Origin: Phycisphaerae bacterium
GTDB taxonomy: Bacteria > Planctomycetota > Phycisphaerae > Phycisphaerales > Phycisphaeraceae
NCBI GenBank assembly: GCA_030432595.1
Contig: JAUIGU010000010.1
Span: forward strand, 39,958 to 103,957
Direction of reading: 5' to 3'
Length of the DNA: 64,000 nucleotides
The position numbers and the translations under genes are program-made. Shown here in pieces: positions 1 through 8,687 of the stretch. Below the pieces are notes generated by a model. That model searched no databases, was not told where the DNA came from, and saw only the letters and a list, made by a program, of their open reading frames with translations. How positions within the stretch are numbered: the first letter of the stretch is position 1; the number at the start of each line of letters is the position of its first letter.

Positions 1-2
1 GC

Positions 3-107
3 GCGTACGACACCACGCAGGTCGATGCGTCGCTCAAGGACGGCGTGCTCACCCTCCGCCTGCCCAAGCGCGAAGAGGTCAAGCCCCGCAAGATCAGCGT
101 GAAATAA
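3..107 (+). CDS. Hsp20/alpha-crystallin small heat-shock protein, C-terminal fragment
   Basis: Only the last 34 codons and a TAA stop are in the window; the gene begins upstream. The visible peptide contains YDTTQVDASLKDGVLTLRLP followed by a basic tail ending RKISVK. This is the typical end of the alpha-crystallin domain (beta8-beta9, 'A.l.dGvLtl.lPK') of small heat-shock proteins, ATP-independent chaperones that hold unfolding proteins in the cytoplasm. A strong hairpin terminator follows about 75 bp downstream. The family call rests on the short C-terminal motif, so the subfamily cannot be given. Confidence 0.8.
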   Translation, partial: AYDTTQVDASLKDGVLTLRLPKREEVKPRKISVK

Positions 108-182
108 CCCGACACCGTCGTGGGTTGCACCGGTGACCGCCGACCGATCCGCGACGGACCTAACCCGCTTCTCTCTCCTCCG

Positions 183-216
183 ACGCCGCCAGTTCTCGTA
201 ATTGGCGGCGTTTTTT
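183..216 (+). terminator. Rho-independent terminator after the Hsp20 gene
   Basis: A perfect 9-bp stem ACGCCGCCA/TGGCGGCGT (183-191 with 203-211) encloses an 11-nt loop and runs straight into six T residues (211-216). It lies 75 bp after the Hsp20 stop codon and points in the same direction. Confidence 0.85.
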
Positions 217-337
217 CTGCGCGTGCGTCGCGTTGTTCGCGACGTGTTGCGTATCCCAGCCTCGGCATCGACGATCCCGATGGACGTATCACGCATCGCG
301 ATGCGGAAACCGAAGCGGTCTGCCGTATCAACGTGTC

Positions 338-604
338 ATGCACACCACCCCCCTGCCCCGCGTCTTGCGTGAAGCCCGTGAACCCGCCGAAACCCCCGAG
401 ACCGCCAAACCTGCACGGCTTTCGTTCGCCCGCACCGTGACGCAGCGCGTCGGCCGTATGCTTTCGGGCCTGCGTCCGCGGTACCGCGTGGAGCCTTTCA
501 CCGGCCCGGCGTCGCTGGAGCCGCGGCGGCCGGGCGAGCGTCGCGTGTTCATGCACCACCGGGTCATCGTGTACGAACCGAGCCCGCCGAAGGACCCCGA
601 CTGA
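338..604 (+). CDS. Hypothetical 88-residue basic protein upstream of the LysR gene
   Basis: An 88-codon frame starts at ATG 338 and ends with TGA at 602-604. That TGA overlaps the ATG of the LysR-type gene (TGATG), an arrangement often seen with translational coupling. The product is Pro- and Arg-rich (HTTPLPRVLREAREPAETPE at the start) with a more hydrophobic end (RVFMHHRVIVYEPSP). I recognise no domain. The overlap with LysR and a plausible start support it as a real small gene, but codon bias in this GC-rich genome alone is not decisive. Confidence 0.45.
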   Translation: MHTTPLPRVLREAREPAETPETAKPARLSFARTVTQRVGRMLSGLRPRYRVEPFTGPASLEPRRPGERRVFMHHRVIVYEPSPPKDPD

Positions 605-1536
605 TGGAACTGCACCTGATCCGAACGTTCGTCGCGGTCGCAGAAACCGGCGGCGTGACCCGCGCGGCCGAGCGGCTGCACCAGACGCAGCCGACCGTCA
701 GCGGCCACCTCAAGACGCTGGAGGGCCGGGTCGGCGTGGCGCTGTTCGTCCGCGGCGCGCGCGGAATGCAGCTCACCACCGCGGGCCAGGAGCTGCTGCC
801 GTCGGCGCGGCGGTTCGTGGAGCAGGCGGACGCGATCGAACGGCTGGCGAAGAACCTCAAGCGCGGGCTGGCCGGCTCGCTGCGCGTCGGGCTCAACAAC
901 GCGCCGTTCTGGTTCCAGCCCGGGCCGTTGTGGTCGCGGCTGAGCGCCTCGTACCCGGACCTGACGCTGTCGTTCGATCAGGGGCCCAGCGGTCAGTTGA
1001 TGCAGTGGCTGCGCGACGGGCAGCTCGACGTGGCGTTCATCGAGGGCGCGGCGCACGCGTCGATCGAGACGCGTCCGCTGACCGACGTGGACGTGGTGCT
1101 CACCGTGCCGCCCGCCTGGGCCGACGAGCTCGCGGACCGCCCGAGCCGGGACCAGTTGCGCCTGCTGCACGGCCGGCCGTGGGTGTTCACCAGCCCGCAG
1201 TGCTCGTACCACCGCCTGTTCGAGACGCTTTGGCGGGACCTGGGCCCGCCTTCGGACCGGCGTTACCAGGTCGACCACTCGCTGCCGGACATGATCGACC
1301 TTGTGCAGCAGGGCCTCGCGGCGTCGCTGATGGAACGCCGCACCGCCGAGGCCGCCGCGGCCGAGGGGCGGGTGGCGATCTGCGACGCGTTCGAGGCGAC
1401 GATCCCGATGAGCGTGGCCGTGCTGCGCAGCCGGCGGGACGAGCCGGTCGTCGCGGCGTTCTTGGAGAGCTGCGCCGCGATGCGGGGAGAGATCGTCGCG
1501 GCGCTGCGGCCCGACCCGGCCACGCCGAGCGCCTAG
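604..1536 (+). CDS. LysR-family transcriptional regulator
   Basis: The 310-residue product has the usual length for a LysR regulator. The N-terminal winged helix-turn-helix (about residues 3-62) reads LIRTFVAVAETGGVTRAAER, then LHQTQPTVSGHLKTLE, and ends with the family's 'LF.R..rg..LT.aG..l' hinge (LFVRGARGMQLTTAGQELL). The rest (about 90-300) is the periplasmic-binding-like effector domain. It is a cytoplasmic DNA-binding regulator. Its target and inducer cannot be read from the sequence, because the neighbour it overlaps (338-604) is unknown and the gene downstream, efp, is convergent. Only 3 bp separate the LysR stop from the efp stop and no terminator hairpin is visible between them. Confidence 0.92.
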   Translation: MELHLIRTFVAVAETGGVTRAAERLHQTQPTVSGHLKTLEGRVGVALFVRGARGMQLTTAGQELLPSARRFVEQADAIERLAKNLKRGLAGSLRVGLNNAPFWFQPGPLWSRLSASYPDLTLSFDQGPSGQLMQWLRDGQLDVAFIEGAAHASIETRPLTDVDVVLTVPPAWADELADRPSRDQLRLLHGRPWVFTSPQCSYHRLFETLWRDLGPPSDRRYQVDHSLPDMIDLVQQGLAASLMERRTAEAAAAEGRVAICDAFEATIPMSVAVLRSRRDEPVVAAFLESCAAMRGEIVAALRPDPATPSA

Positions 1537-1539
1537 CGC

Positions 1540-2100
1540 CTACTCGTTCACCCGCCCCAGGTACTCGCGCGTCTCGGTGTTGATCTTCACCGTTTCGCCC
1601 TCGTTGATGAATGGGGGGACGCGCACCTTCAGGCCGGTCTCGGTGACGGCCTCCTTCATCACGTTTGTCGCGGTCGCGTTCTTGATGCCCGGCTCGGTCT
1701 CGGCGATCACGTGCATCACCGCCTGCGGCAGCTCCAGGCTCAGCGGCTGGCCCTCGTAAAACAGGCCCTTGATCGTCTCGTTGGGCTTGCAGAACAAGAG
1801 CGCATCGCCCAGCACGTCCTCCATGATCGTGAACTGGTCGTAGGTCTCGCAGTCCATGAACACGCCGTCCTTGCCCTCGGCGTAAAGGAACTCGATGTCG
1901 CGGCGGTCAAGGTTGGTGGACTCGACCTCGTCGACGCTGCGGAAGCGTTTCTCGGTGACGTTGCCGTGCTTGATGCTCTTGAGCTTGGCCTGCACGAAAG
2001 CGCCGCCCTTCCCGGGCTTGACGTGCTCGGTCTTGGTCACCAGCAGGAGGTTGCCGTCGAGGTTGACGACTTGCCCGGGCTTGAGGTCGTTGGCTTTCAT
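1540..2100 (-). CDS. efp: Translation elongation factor P
   Basis: The 186-residue product matches EF-P length and covers all three domains. It has the N-terminal KOW-like domain with the modification loop HVKPGKGGAFVQ (Lys31 at the tip), the OB domain, and the C-terminal signature GLKVRVPPFINEGETVKINT...YLGRV. EF-P binds between the P and E sites of the ribosome and relieves stalling at polyproline runs, which fits the Pro-rich proteins in this window. The loop Lys is the residue that is lysylated, rhamnosylated (as Arg) or hydroxylated in other bacteria. No modifying enzyme is seen nearby, so the type of modification is unknown. Confidence 0.97.
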   Translation of the reverse strand: MKANDLKPGQVVNLDGNLLLVTKTEHVKPGKGGAFVQAKLKSIKHGNVTEKRFRSVDEVESTNLDRRDIEFLYAEGKDGVFMDCETYDQFTIMEDVLGDALLFCKPNETIKGLFYEGQPLSLELPQAVMHVIAETEPGIKNATATNVMKEAVTETGLKVRVPPFINEGETVKINTETREYLGRVNE

Positions 2101-2180
2101 CGCATTGATTCCGTGGGTTCGCGGGTTTGGTGTAGCCCGGTATTGTGGCGGATAGCCAGCGTCACCGCAAAACCAGAAGC

Positions 2181-2257
2181 AACCACCGATGAACTCAGAT
2201 AGACACCGATCCAGATGGAAACTTCATCCGCGTTCATCCGTGTCCATCGGTGGTTTC
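2181..2257. repeat. Inverted quasi-repeat ('ACCACCGATGAAC' type) at the truD 3' end
   Basis: The left arm (2181-2210, AACCACCGATGAAC... ACACCGATC) is answered by an inverted arm at 2223-2257 (TTCATCCGCGTTCATCCGTG, then TCCATCGGTGGTTTC). Each arm is built from short repeats of the word GATGAACACG/CGTGTTCATC. The right arm is partly coding: read on the minus strand it gives the last residues and TGA stop of TruD. A close relative lies at 25628-25764. Confidence 0.7.
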
Positions 2258-3519
2258 ATGACTTCCCGCAGCACCATCGTCGCGTAGGCCCCGCGGGGCA
2301 GTTCGAAGGTGCAGCGGAGGTACGGGCCGTGGTCGTCGACGCCGCCGGAGTAGTCGAGGTCACGGACGACGATGCGCAGTGGTCGGCGGTCGCCCTTGAC
2401 CGACGCCAGCGGGTGGTCGTGCTGCAACAACGCCGGGTCCAGATCGAGCGTGGCCAAAGCCTGGTGTTCGACGGCTTCCGCCGGGCTTCCCGGGGTGGCG
2501 GGCATCAGGTCGGTGCCCGGCAGCGGGCCGGACGGTGAAACCTCAAACGTCTCGACGCGACCGCCAGGCGCGTTCTCTTGCTCGGCGGTGGGTGGGTCCA
2601 CCGTGAACTTGGCGCGGTTGTCGTGCTTCCACGCCACGTCGCCTGCGATCAGCTTGTTCCACGTCCCGTCGCGCAGCCGGCGGTCGAGCACGGCGTTGAA
2701 CACCTCGGACTGCAGCGCCGAGATCAGGAAGTCGCGCTGCGACTTGGCGATCATGCGGATCGCCTGCTCCGGCGTCTTGCCCTGGCGCAGCGCGTCCAGC
2801 GCCTGGCGGTCGTACGGCAGCGCCTTGGGCCAGAGGTCGAGCGCGCCCAGGTAGTTGCCGGCCTTGAAGCGTGCCCGGCCCTCCGCCAACTCCTCGCGGT
2901 CGCTAGGGCCGGGCGCGCCGAGCAGTTCGTCGATGAAGGCCTGGTGCTCGTCGCGCAAAAGCAGCCGGCCCAGCTTCGCGGAGTTGCCGCGGTAGCCGAA
3001 GCGCTGCTCGCCGATGTAGTTGGGGATGCCGTGCTGCGCGAGCGCGTCGAAGATCGGCTTGGCCTTGACCACGGCCGTGGGCTCGACCTGGCGGAGCTTG
3101 AGGACGAAGCGGTTGCCGCCGTGGTGCCCGCGGCGGAGCTTGTTGCCGTGCCGCTGCGCCCAGTGCACGGTGATGCGCGGGTGGTGCTCGATGCGTTCGA
3201 CGGCGTGGGCCTCGGCGGCCTTGTCCTCAACGGGCAGGTAGACCGACAGGTGCTGCCGAGTGACCGCGTGCTTGTCCTTGAGCCCGGCGTGCCCGACCTC
3301 GCGCTTGCTAACCCGGAAATCCTTCGCGACCCGCTTGATGAGGTCGTGCGTCGTCAGCTCACGCTTCTCCACAAACAGGTACAGGTGCTCGCCCTCGCCC
3401 GAGAGGTCGTAGAGCGGCTGCTCCTCGACGAGAAAGTCCTCGGGGCGCTCTTTGAGGACGCCGCCGACGCCGGGGAGGTCGGGGGTGAGGTAGGCGAGTT
3501 GTGCGGTGGGGTCAGGCAT
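2224..3519 (-). CDS. truD: tRNA pseudouridine synthase TruD
   Basis: The 431-residue product carries the TruD signatures: VGHAGLKDKHAVTRQ with the catalytic Asp at residue 82, NYIGEQRFGYRG, and a C-terminal PRGAYATMVLREVMK. TruD isomerises uridine 13 of tRNA-Glu to pseudouridine in the cytoplasm. It is somewhat longer than the E. coli enzyme (about 350 residues), mostly through insertions in the middle. The last residues KPPMDTDERG and the stop codon are encoded by a repetitive element (2223-2257), so the original C-terminus may have been replaced. A second repeat lies just upstream of the start. Confidence 0.94.
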   Translation of the reverse strand: MPDPTAQLAYLTPDLPGVGGVLKERPEDFLVEEQPLYDLSGEGEHLYLFVEKRELTTHDLIKRVAKDFRVSKREVGHAGLKDKHAVTRQHLSVYLPVEDKAAEAHAVERIEHHPRITVHWAQRHGNKLRRGHHGGNRFVLKLRQVEPTAVVKAKPIFDALAQHGIPNYIGEQRFGYRGNSAKLGRLLLRDEHQAFIDELLGAPGPSDREELAEGRARFKAGNYLGALDLWPKALPYDRQALDALRQGKTPEQAIRMIAKSQRDFLISALQSEVFNAVLDRRLRDGTWNKLIAGDVAWKHDNRAKFTVDPPTAEQENAPGGRVETFEVSPSGPLPGTDLMPATPGSPAEAVEHQALATLDLDPALLQHDHPLASVKGDRRPLRIVVRDLDYSGGVDDHGPYLRCTFELPRGAYATMVLREVMKPPMDTDERG

Positions 3520-3530
3520 TCAGGCAGAAC

Positions 3531-3614
3531 ATAGCCACAGAATTCACATAAGACACAGAAGCATGGGTCCGTAATGCTCGCCTGATTCTGTGTGTTCTGT
3601 GCCTTTTGTGGCCA
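3531..3614. repeat. Inverted quasi-repeat ('CACAGAA' type) between truD and ilvE
   Basis: The left arm has ATAGCCACAGAATTCACATA and AGACACAGAAG; the right arm has CTGATTCTGTGTGTTCTGTG and CCTTTTGTGGCCA, which is the inverted sense of the same word (CACAGAA/TTCTGTG). The element fills nearly the whole 105-bp gap between truD and ilvE. It is AT-richer than its surroundings and has no coding potential that I trust. Confidence 0.65.
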
Positions 3615-3624
3615 AGACGTTCGC

Positions 3625-4596
3625 TCAATCCTCCGGCACGCCCTTCGCGATCAGGTCGCGGAACGCCTTGATGAGTTGCCGGGTAATGGGCCCCGGTTCG
3701 CCGGCGCCGATCGGGCGGCCGTCCACGTCGGTGACGGGGATGACTTCGGCGGCGGTGCCGGTGAGGAACATTTCGTCGGCGGTGTAGAGGTCGTGCCGGG
3801 TCTGGTCTTCGCGGACCACGGGGATGCCGGCCTGCTTGGCGAGCTCGATCACCAGGTTCATGGTCACGCCCTCGAGCACGCCGGCCGAGAGCGGCGGGGT
3901 GAAGAGCGTGGGTTTGCCGTCGCGCGGGCGGACGAGGAACACGTTGTCGCCGGTGCATTCGCTGACGTTGCCGAGGTGGTTGAACATCACGGCCTCGAGC
4001 ACGCCGTTGTCGATGGCCTCGATCTTGGCGAGGATGTTGTTGAGGTAGTTGAGGCTCTTGATGCGCGGGCTGAGCGCCTGCGGGTGGTTACGCAGGAATG
4101 ACGAGCACACGACTTTCAAGCCGTGATCGTAGAACTCCTGCGGGTAGAGCTGGATCGTGGCGGCGATGATGTAGACACAGGGCTGCGGACACTGGAACGG
4201 ATTGAGGCCCATGGTGCCGGCCCCGCGCGTGGCGACGAGGCGGATGTAGCCGTCGGTCAGGCCGTTGGCTTCGACGGTTTTCTTGGTCGCGTCGAAGAGC
4301 TCGTCGATCGTGTACGGCAGCTCCATGCGGATCGCGCGGGCCGAGGCGAACAGGCGCTCGAGGTGGGTGCGGAGCTTGAGGACGCGGCCGGCGTAGAAGC
4401 GGATGCCCTCGAAGACGCCGTCGCCGTAGAGCACGCCGTGGTCGAAGACGGACACGGTGGCCTTCTCCGCGGGGACCAGCGCGCCGTCGAGCCAGACCTT
4501 GCGGTCCTGGTAGGCGGCGAGGGGGTTGACGGTCTCGAGCGGGGACTTGGCGTCGGCTTGAGCGGCGTTTTGGTCGGAAGTCTGGGTCGGCGACAC
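3625..4596 (-). CDS. ilvE: Branched-chain amino acid aminotransferase (class IV)
   Basis: The product is a fold-type IV PLP aminotransferase, which moves the amino group between Val/Leu/Ile and 2-oxoglutarate. Visible motifs are the N-terminal substrate loop (VFDHGVLYGDGVFEGIRFYA), RLFASARAIRM, the SPRIKSLNYLNNILAK segment carrying the PLP lysine, and the phosphate-cup end MFLTGTAAEVIPVTDVDGRPIG. I choose the GTG at 4596 (323 residues) because GAGGAG stands six bases upstream. The frame stays open to 4710, but that extension is not conserved-looking. A D-amino acid aminotransferase or ADC lyase is less likely because of the EGIRFY motif. Confidence 0.92.
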   Translation of the reverse strand: MSPTQTSDQNAAQADAKSPLETVNPLAAYQDRKVWLDGALVPAEKATVSVFDHGVLYGDGVFEGIRFYAGRVLKLRTHLERLFASARAIRMELPYTIDELFDATKKTVEANGLTDGYIRLVATRGAGTMGLNPFQCPQPCVYIIAATIQLYPQEFYDHGLKVVCSSFLRNHPQALSPRIKSLNYLNNILAKIEAIDNGVLEAVMFNHLGNVSECTGDNVFLVRPRDGKPTLFTPPLSAGVLEGVTMNLVIELAKQAGIPVVREDQTRHDLYTADEMFLTGTAAEVIPVTDVDGRPIGAGEPGPITRQLIKAFRDLIAKGVPED

Positions 4597-4739
4597 GGGG
4601 CACTCCTCGGTTAGGACCCTGAGTATATCGGTCGATCCGGCCTGGCCATGCGGGGCGAAAGGACAACGGACAGCTTTTGGGCGGGTCGGTATCCTGACGC
4701 TGCGGATCATTTCAATCCGGATTATTCAAGGAACGAGTC

Positions 4740-6740
4740 ATGAGCGAGGACTACGAAGCGCGTCTGGCGGAGCTGCCGATCGCGGAGCGGCGTGGGGTGT
4801 GGACGACCTGGGGGGCCGATACTTGGGAGGCGGTGCTGATTAAGGGCGAACTCGACGCGGCGCTCGACCGGCTCGAAGCCGCGGATGGCGTCGGCGGCGT
4901 CGAGCGTGACGTGACGGCGGACGTGCTCGCGGGCAAGCGGCCGGCGCCGGACGGGACGTGGCTGCTGCTGGTCGCGTTGGCGGACGGCACGCCGTGGATG
5001 CACGTCGCGCACGGGTACCGCTATTTCGAGCAGTTCGAAAACCTCGCGACGTGGCTCGACGTGCCGGCGATGCGCGTCGGCTACCAGGACACCGCGGGCG
5101 CGACGCACGTGACGGTCCGGGAAGGCGGCGACGACACGCTGTTTTTCGAGTCCACCGGGATGAGCGGCGGCGGCGATGACGATTTCGGAGGCGATAAAGA
5201 CTTTGACGACGAAGAGATGGACGACCCGTTCGACGTGCCGCTGCGCTTCGAGACCGAGATGCTGCCCGCGGACTGGCCGAAGCAGTTCAAGCGCGAGGAC
5301 GAGGTGCAGCAGGCGCTGATGCGTGAGCTGGACGCGTACGTGCCGATGATCGGGGCGGGCGTGCAGGACGGGAACATCCTGCTCTGGGCGGGGCACGAGG
5401 ACGTGCTGAAGAAGAAAAACGTGAAGCGCATCGCGCTGGTGCTGCTGGGGGAGAAGCGTTCGTCGCTGCCGATCGACGGGAACCGGCAGATGGCGGAAGC
5501 GATCGAAAAGGGCGACGTCGAGGGCGTGCGGACGGCGGTGGAGACGGGGGCGTCGTTGACGGAGGTGTCGGGCCGGAAGTGTTCGCCGCTGAGTTTTGTG
5601 GTGACCGCGTACCGGGTGGAGCCGGACGTGCGGCTGGCGATGGCGGACGTGCTGCTCGAGGCGGGGGCCGACCCGGACGTCGGCGGCCCGGGCAGCGACC
5701 CGCCGCTGATCGCGGCGATCGACAAGGCGAGCTTCGAGACCGCGCTGGCGTTGAAGCTCTGCAAGAAGCTGATCGATGCGGGCGCGTCGCTTGAAGTCGA
5801 GGGTCAGGGCATGCTGGCCAAGGGGCAGACGCCGCTCTACAAGGCCGCGTTAACGAACAAACTCGGGCTGGTGCAGTTCCTGCACGCCCACGGCGCGGAC
5901 GTGAACGCCAAAGACAGCCAGGGCCGAACCGTCCGCGAGGCCATGGAACAAACGCACGCGCGGATGGCCGAGTTCATGGGCGAGGAGGACGCCGACGAAC
6001 ACATCGACGCGGCCCGGCCTGTATTGGATTACCTCGCCCGCGCCGAGGCCGGCGAACCGCCCTCAGACGACTGGCAGGCGCAGCTCGACGAAGAAGAAAG
6101 GGCCGCCACCCGCATGAAGCGCGAACTCAAGGCGAGCTTCGGCAAACTCGGCGAGGCGTTCAAGGAACTCGGCAAGCGGATGGACGAGAAAGACGCCGCG
6201 GAAGGCGACGAACAGGACGGCAGCGCCGATGCTGCGACTGAAGACGTACTGCTTGCCGGCGCGGCCGCGGCTCAGCCGACCATCGAGCTCGAGCCCCATG
6301 ATGGCGAATGGGTCAATGCGAAGCGGCAGGAGCAATTGGGCGAGGCCTTCGCCGACCAGGGATTCACGCGCATCGGCACGTTCAAGACCACGGCCGGCGC
6401 GGACGTCAAGGTCCTGGCGTTCGTACACCAAACCGACGGCTTGTACGGCACGGTCTACGAACAACGTGACGGCACGAGTTGGTGCGACGTGGTGCGGATG
6501 CACGCGGACGACACGGTACTCACCGCGACCAACACCGCGTCGCCGGCCGCTTACGAACTGGACCGATTCCCGAAGATCCGTCAGCCGCGCTGGGGGGTGA
6601 ACAAGCTGGTGGCGGCGGTACGGGATGCCGCGACGACCGAGGGTGGTGTCAAAGCTGTGTCGGCCGAGCGATTCCTGGACGACGTGAAGTGGGTGATCGC
6701 GCAGGAGCAGGCGGCGCTGCGTAAGCAGACCGGTGGCTGA
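4740..6740 (+). CDS. Ankyrin-repeat protein of unknown function
   Basis: The 666-residue product has three visible parts. Residues 1-240 form an unrecognised N-terminal region with an acidic Gly/Asp stretch near 142-165. Residues about 245-405 contain ankyrin repeats: a repeat starting EAIEKGDVEGVRTAVETGA, then LLEAGADPDVGG, KLIDAGASLEVEG, and the classic TPLYKAALTNKLGLVQFLHA. The C-terminal part is charged and helical, then has a domain around 530-660 (TIELEPHDGEWVNAKRQEQL onward). Ankyrin repeats bind proteins; the partner is unknown. There is no signal peptide, so it is probably cytoplasmic. It is divergent from ilvE and convergent with tsf. Confidence 0.75.
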   Translation: MSEDYEARLAELPIAERRGVWTTWGADTWEAVLIKGELDAALDRLEAADGVGGVERDVTADVLAGKRPAPDGTWLLLVALADGTPWMHVAHGYRYFEQFENLATWLDVPAMRVGYQDTAGATHVTVREGGDDTLFFESTGMSGGGDDDFGGDKDFDDEEMDDPFDVPLRFETEMLPADWPKQFKREDEVQQALMRELDAYVPMIGAGVQDGNILLWAGHEDVLKKKNVKRIALVLLGEKRSSLPIDGNRQMAEAIEKGDVEGVRTAVETGASLTEVSGRKCSPLSFVVTAYRVEPDVRLAMADVLLEAGADPDVGGPGSDPPLIAAIDKASFETALALKLCKKLIDAGASLEVEGQGMLAKGQTPLYKAALTNKLGLVQFLHAHGADVNAKDSQGRTVREAMEQTHARMAEFMGEEDADEHIDAARPVLDYLARAEAGEPPSDDWQAQLDEEERAATRMKRELKASFGKLGEAFKELGKRMDEKDAAEGDEQDGSADAATEDVLLAGAAAAQPTIELEPHDGEWVNAKRQEQLGEAFADQGFTRIGTFKTTAGADVKVLAFVHQTDGLYGTVYEQRDGTSWCDVVRMHADDTVLTATNTASPAAYELDRFPKIRQPRWGVNKLVAAVRDAATTEGGVKAVSAERFLDDVKWVIAQEQAALRKQTGG

Positions 6741-6766
6741 AGCAGCGGCGACACCCATCACGAAAG

Positions 6767-6792
6767 AGCCCGGAGACGGCCGTCTCCGGGCT
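6767..6792. terminator. 26-bp palindrome, probable bidirectional terminator (copy 1 of 3)
   Basis: A perfect palindrome, AGCCCGGAGACGG followed by its exact complement, sits between two convergent genes (the ankyrin-protein gene on plus, tsf on minus). The same 26 bp recurs at 34420-34445 and 40882-40907. A short T-run follows on the plus side only. Confidence 0.7.
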
Positions 6793-6820
6793 TTATGGAT
6801 CGTTGGGTTCTGGTTTTGGT

Positions 6821-7642
6821 TCAGCCCACCGCGGAGCGGACGAAGCCGGTGATGGTGGTGCCCTTGGGCAGGTAGTCGCGGACGGGCTTCTTGGCGTCGA
6901 GTTCGCGGATGTAGGTCTGGCCGAGCAAGGTCTGCTCGTCTTCCCACTTTTTCATCTTTCCGCCGGCGATCTTCTCGGCGATCTCGGCGGGCTTGCCGGT
7001 GGCCTGGGCCTCCTCGACGAACTGCTTCTTGGCTTCGTCGCGGGCTTCGGTGGGCAGGCCCGAGGCGTCTATGGCGAGCGGCGCGGGCGTCACCGGCGGG
7101 ACCGCGGCGGTCACGTGCATCGCCAGGCCCTTGAGCAGCTCTTCGTCGGCCTCCCCCGCGACGCCGACCAGGGCACCGGACTTGCGGTTGGTGTGGACGT
7201 AGGTGCCGAACTTGTCCGCCTCGAGCCGGTGGATGGACTTGAGGGAGATGTTCTCTTTGATGGTGATGCGCAGGTCCTCGACGAGCTGCTTGATCTCGTC
7301 GGTGGCTTGATCGGTGACGTCTCCCGTGCCGGAAAGCGCCAGCGCGAGGTCGGCGATCTTCTGGGTGTTGTTGACGAAGTCGTCGTTCTTGGCGGCGAAG
7401 TCGGTCTCGGCGGTGAGGAAGACGAGGGTGGCCGCGCCGTTGCCGGTGGCGGAGGCGATCGCGCCCTCGGCGGCCTCGCGGTCGCCGCGGTCGTCCATCT
7501 TGCCGCCGGCCCACTCACGCAGCAGGGCGATGGCCTTGTCGACATCTCCGTCTGCTTCGCTCAATGCTTTCTTGCATTCCATCATACCCATGCTGGTGCG
7601 TTCGCGGAGGGCTTTGACGTCGGCGGCGGTGAAAGCGGGCAT
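6821..7642 (-). CDS. tsf: Translation elongation factor Ts
   Basis: The 273-residue product is the GDP-GTP exchange factor for EF-Tu. It opens with the UBA-like domain ADVKALRERTSMGMMECKKA, a hallmark of EF-Ts, followed by KAIALLREWAGGK and the core motif ETDFAAKNDDFV, which contacts EF-Tu. I place the start at ATG 7642 because GAAGGAGACCCC precedes it; the longer open frame to 7966 runs into rpsB and is not conserved-looking. It follows rpsB by 151 bp, the usual rpsB-tsf order. Confidence 0.96.
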   Translation of the reverse strand: MPAFTAADVKALRERTSMGMMECKKALSEADGDVDKAIALLREWAGGKMDDRGDREAAEGAIASATGNGAATLVFLTAETDFAAKNDDFVNNTQKIADLALALSGTGDVTDQATDEIKQLVEDLRITIKENISLKSIHRLEADKFGTYVHTNRKSGALVGVAGEADEELLKGLAMHVTAAVPPVTPAPLAIDASGLPTEARDEAKKQFVEEAQATGKPAEIAEKIAGGKMKKWEDEQTLLGQTYIRELDAKKPVRDYLPKGTTITGFVRSAVG

Positions 7643-7793
7643 GGGGTCTCCTTCGGAGAGTCGAAAGGCGAAAGTCAAAAGGTGTAAGCGAAATATCGAA
7701 CGTTTGAGGATGGGCGAGTCAGGGGGAGAGAAAGCGTCCGGCCAAAGCGTTTCCACTTTCGCCTTTGGACGTTGCCCTTTCGACTCGGGTTGT

Positions 7794-8687
7794 TCAGCCG
7801 TTTGCGGCGGCGGGCTGGGCCGGGGCGTCGGCGGGCTTGGACGGCGCGGCCTGGTCGCCCTGACCGTCGGCGTTGTCCGCGTCTTCCGCGGTCTCGGCCG
7901 GGGCGTCAGCGGAGTACTGGGCGCGGCGGCTGCGGCGGCGCGGCGCGCCGTCGGCGGAACCCGCAACCTGCTCGTCCTTGGCCTCGGCGGTCTGGGCGCG
8001 GGCGGTCTTGCCCTCGTTCACGGCCCGGGCGAGCTGGTCGATCACGATCTCGATGGCCCGCATCGCGTCGTCGTTGCCGGGGATGGCGATGTCCGCGTGG
8101 TCGGGGTCGGAGTCGGTGTCCAGGAGCGCGACGACCGGGATGCCCAGCTTGCGGGCCTCCTTGACCGCGTTGCCTTCAGCGTTGACATCGACGATGACCA
8201 TCGCGCCGGGGAGCTTGGTCATGTTGCGGATGCCCGCGAGGTTGCGGAGGATCTTGTTCTTCTCGCGGCGGAGGGTGGACTCCATCTTCTTGGAGTAGTT
8301 GTTGATCTCGCCGGACTCTTCGAGGCGTTCGAGCTCTTCGAGGCGCTTGAGGCGTTGACGGATGGTGGTGAAGTTGGTGAGCGTGCCGCCGAGCCAGCGT
8401 TCGACGCAGTAGTGCATGCCGCAGTCGGTGGCGTGCTGCTCGATGATGCCGCGGGCCTGGCGCTTGGTGCCGACGAAGAGGACGTCCTTGCCCGAGGCGA
8501 CGGTCTTGGTCAGGAACTTCCGGGCCAGGAGCAGGCCCTTGATGGTTTCCTTGACGTCGATGATGTGGATCTTGTTGCGTTTGCCGAAGATGTAGGGCTG
8601 CATCTTCGGGTTCCACGCGTTGGCGCGGTGTCCGAAGTGGATGCCCGCTTCGATGAGGTTCTTGACGAGGGAGTTGCCGGTGGCCAT
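7794..8687 (-). CDS. rpsB: 30S ribosomal protein S2
   Basis: The 297-residue product begins with a canonical S2 sequence (LVKNLIEAGIHFGHRANAWN, then PKMQPYIFGKRNKIHIIDV) and continues through VERWLGGTLTNF and PGAMVIVDVNAEGNAVKEAR, with AIPGNDDAMRAIEI near the end of the conserved core. S2 binds the 30S head-platform junction late in assembly. The last 70 or so residues are an added Ala/Asp/Pro-rich tail (RRRSRRAQYSADAPAET onward) beyond the usual length of about 230-260. The start at 8687 is preceded by AGGAA. A long leader and a promoter lie upstream. Confidence 0.96.
   Translation of the reverse strand: MATGNSLVKNLIEAGIHFGHRANAWNPKMQPYIFGKRNKIHIIDVKETIKGLLLARKFLTKTVASGKDVLFVGTKRQARGIIEQHATDCGMHYCVERWLGGTLTNFTTIRQRLKRLEELERLEESGEINNYSKKMESTLRREKNKILRNLAGIRNMTKLPGAMVIVDVNAEGNAVKEARKLGIPVVALLDTDSDPDHADIAIPGNDDAMRAIEIVIDQLARAVNEGKTARAQTAEAKDEQVAGSADGAPRRRSRRAQYSADAPAETAEDADNADGQGDQAAPSKPADAPAQPAAANG

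Noticed and set aside
4597..4710. N-terminal extension of the IlvE frame to 4710
   Set aside because: It has no conserved sequence, and GTG 4596 has a good ribosome site and gives normal length.
7643..7966. N-terminal extension of the EF-Ts frame into rpsB
   Set aside because: It is Pro/Arg-rich shadow sequence overlapping the end of rpsB; EF-Ts homology begins exactly at ATG 7642 behind a strong ribosome site.
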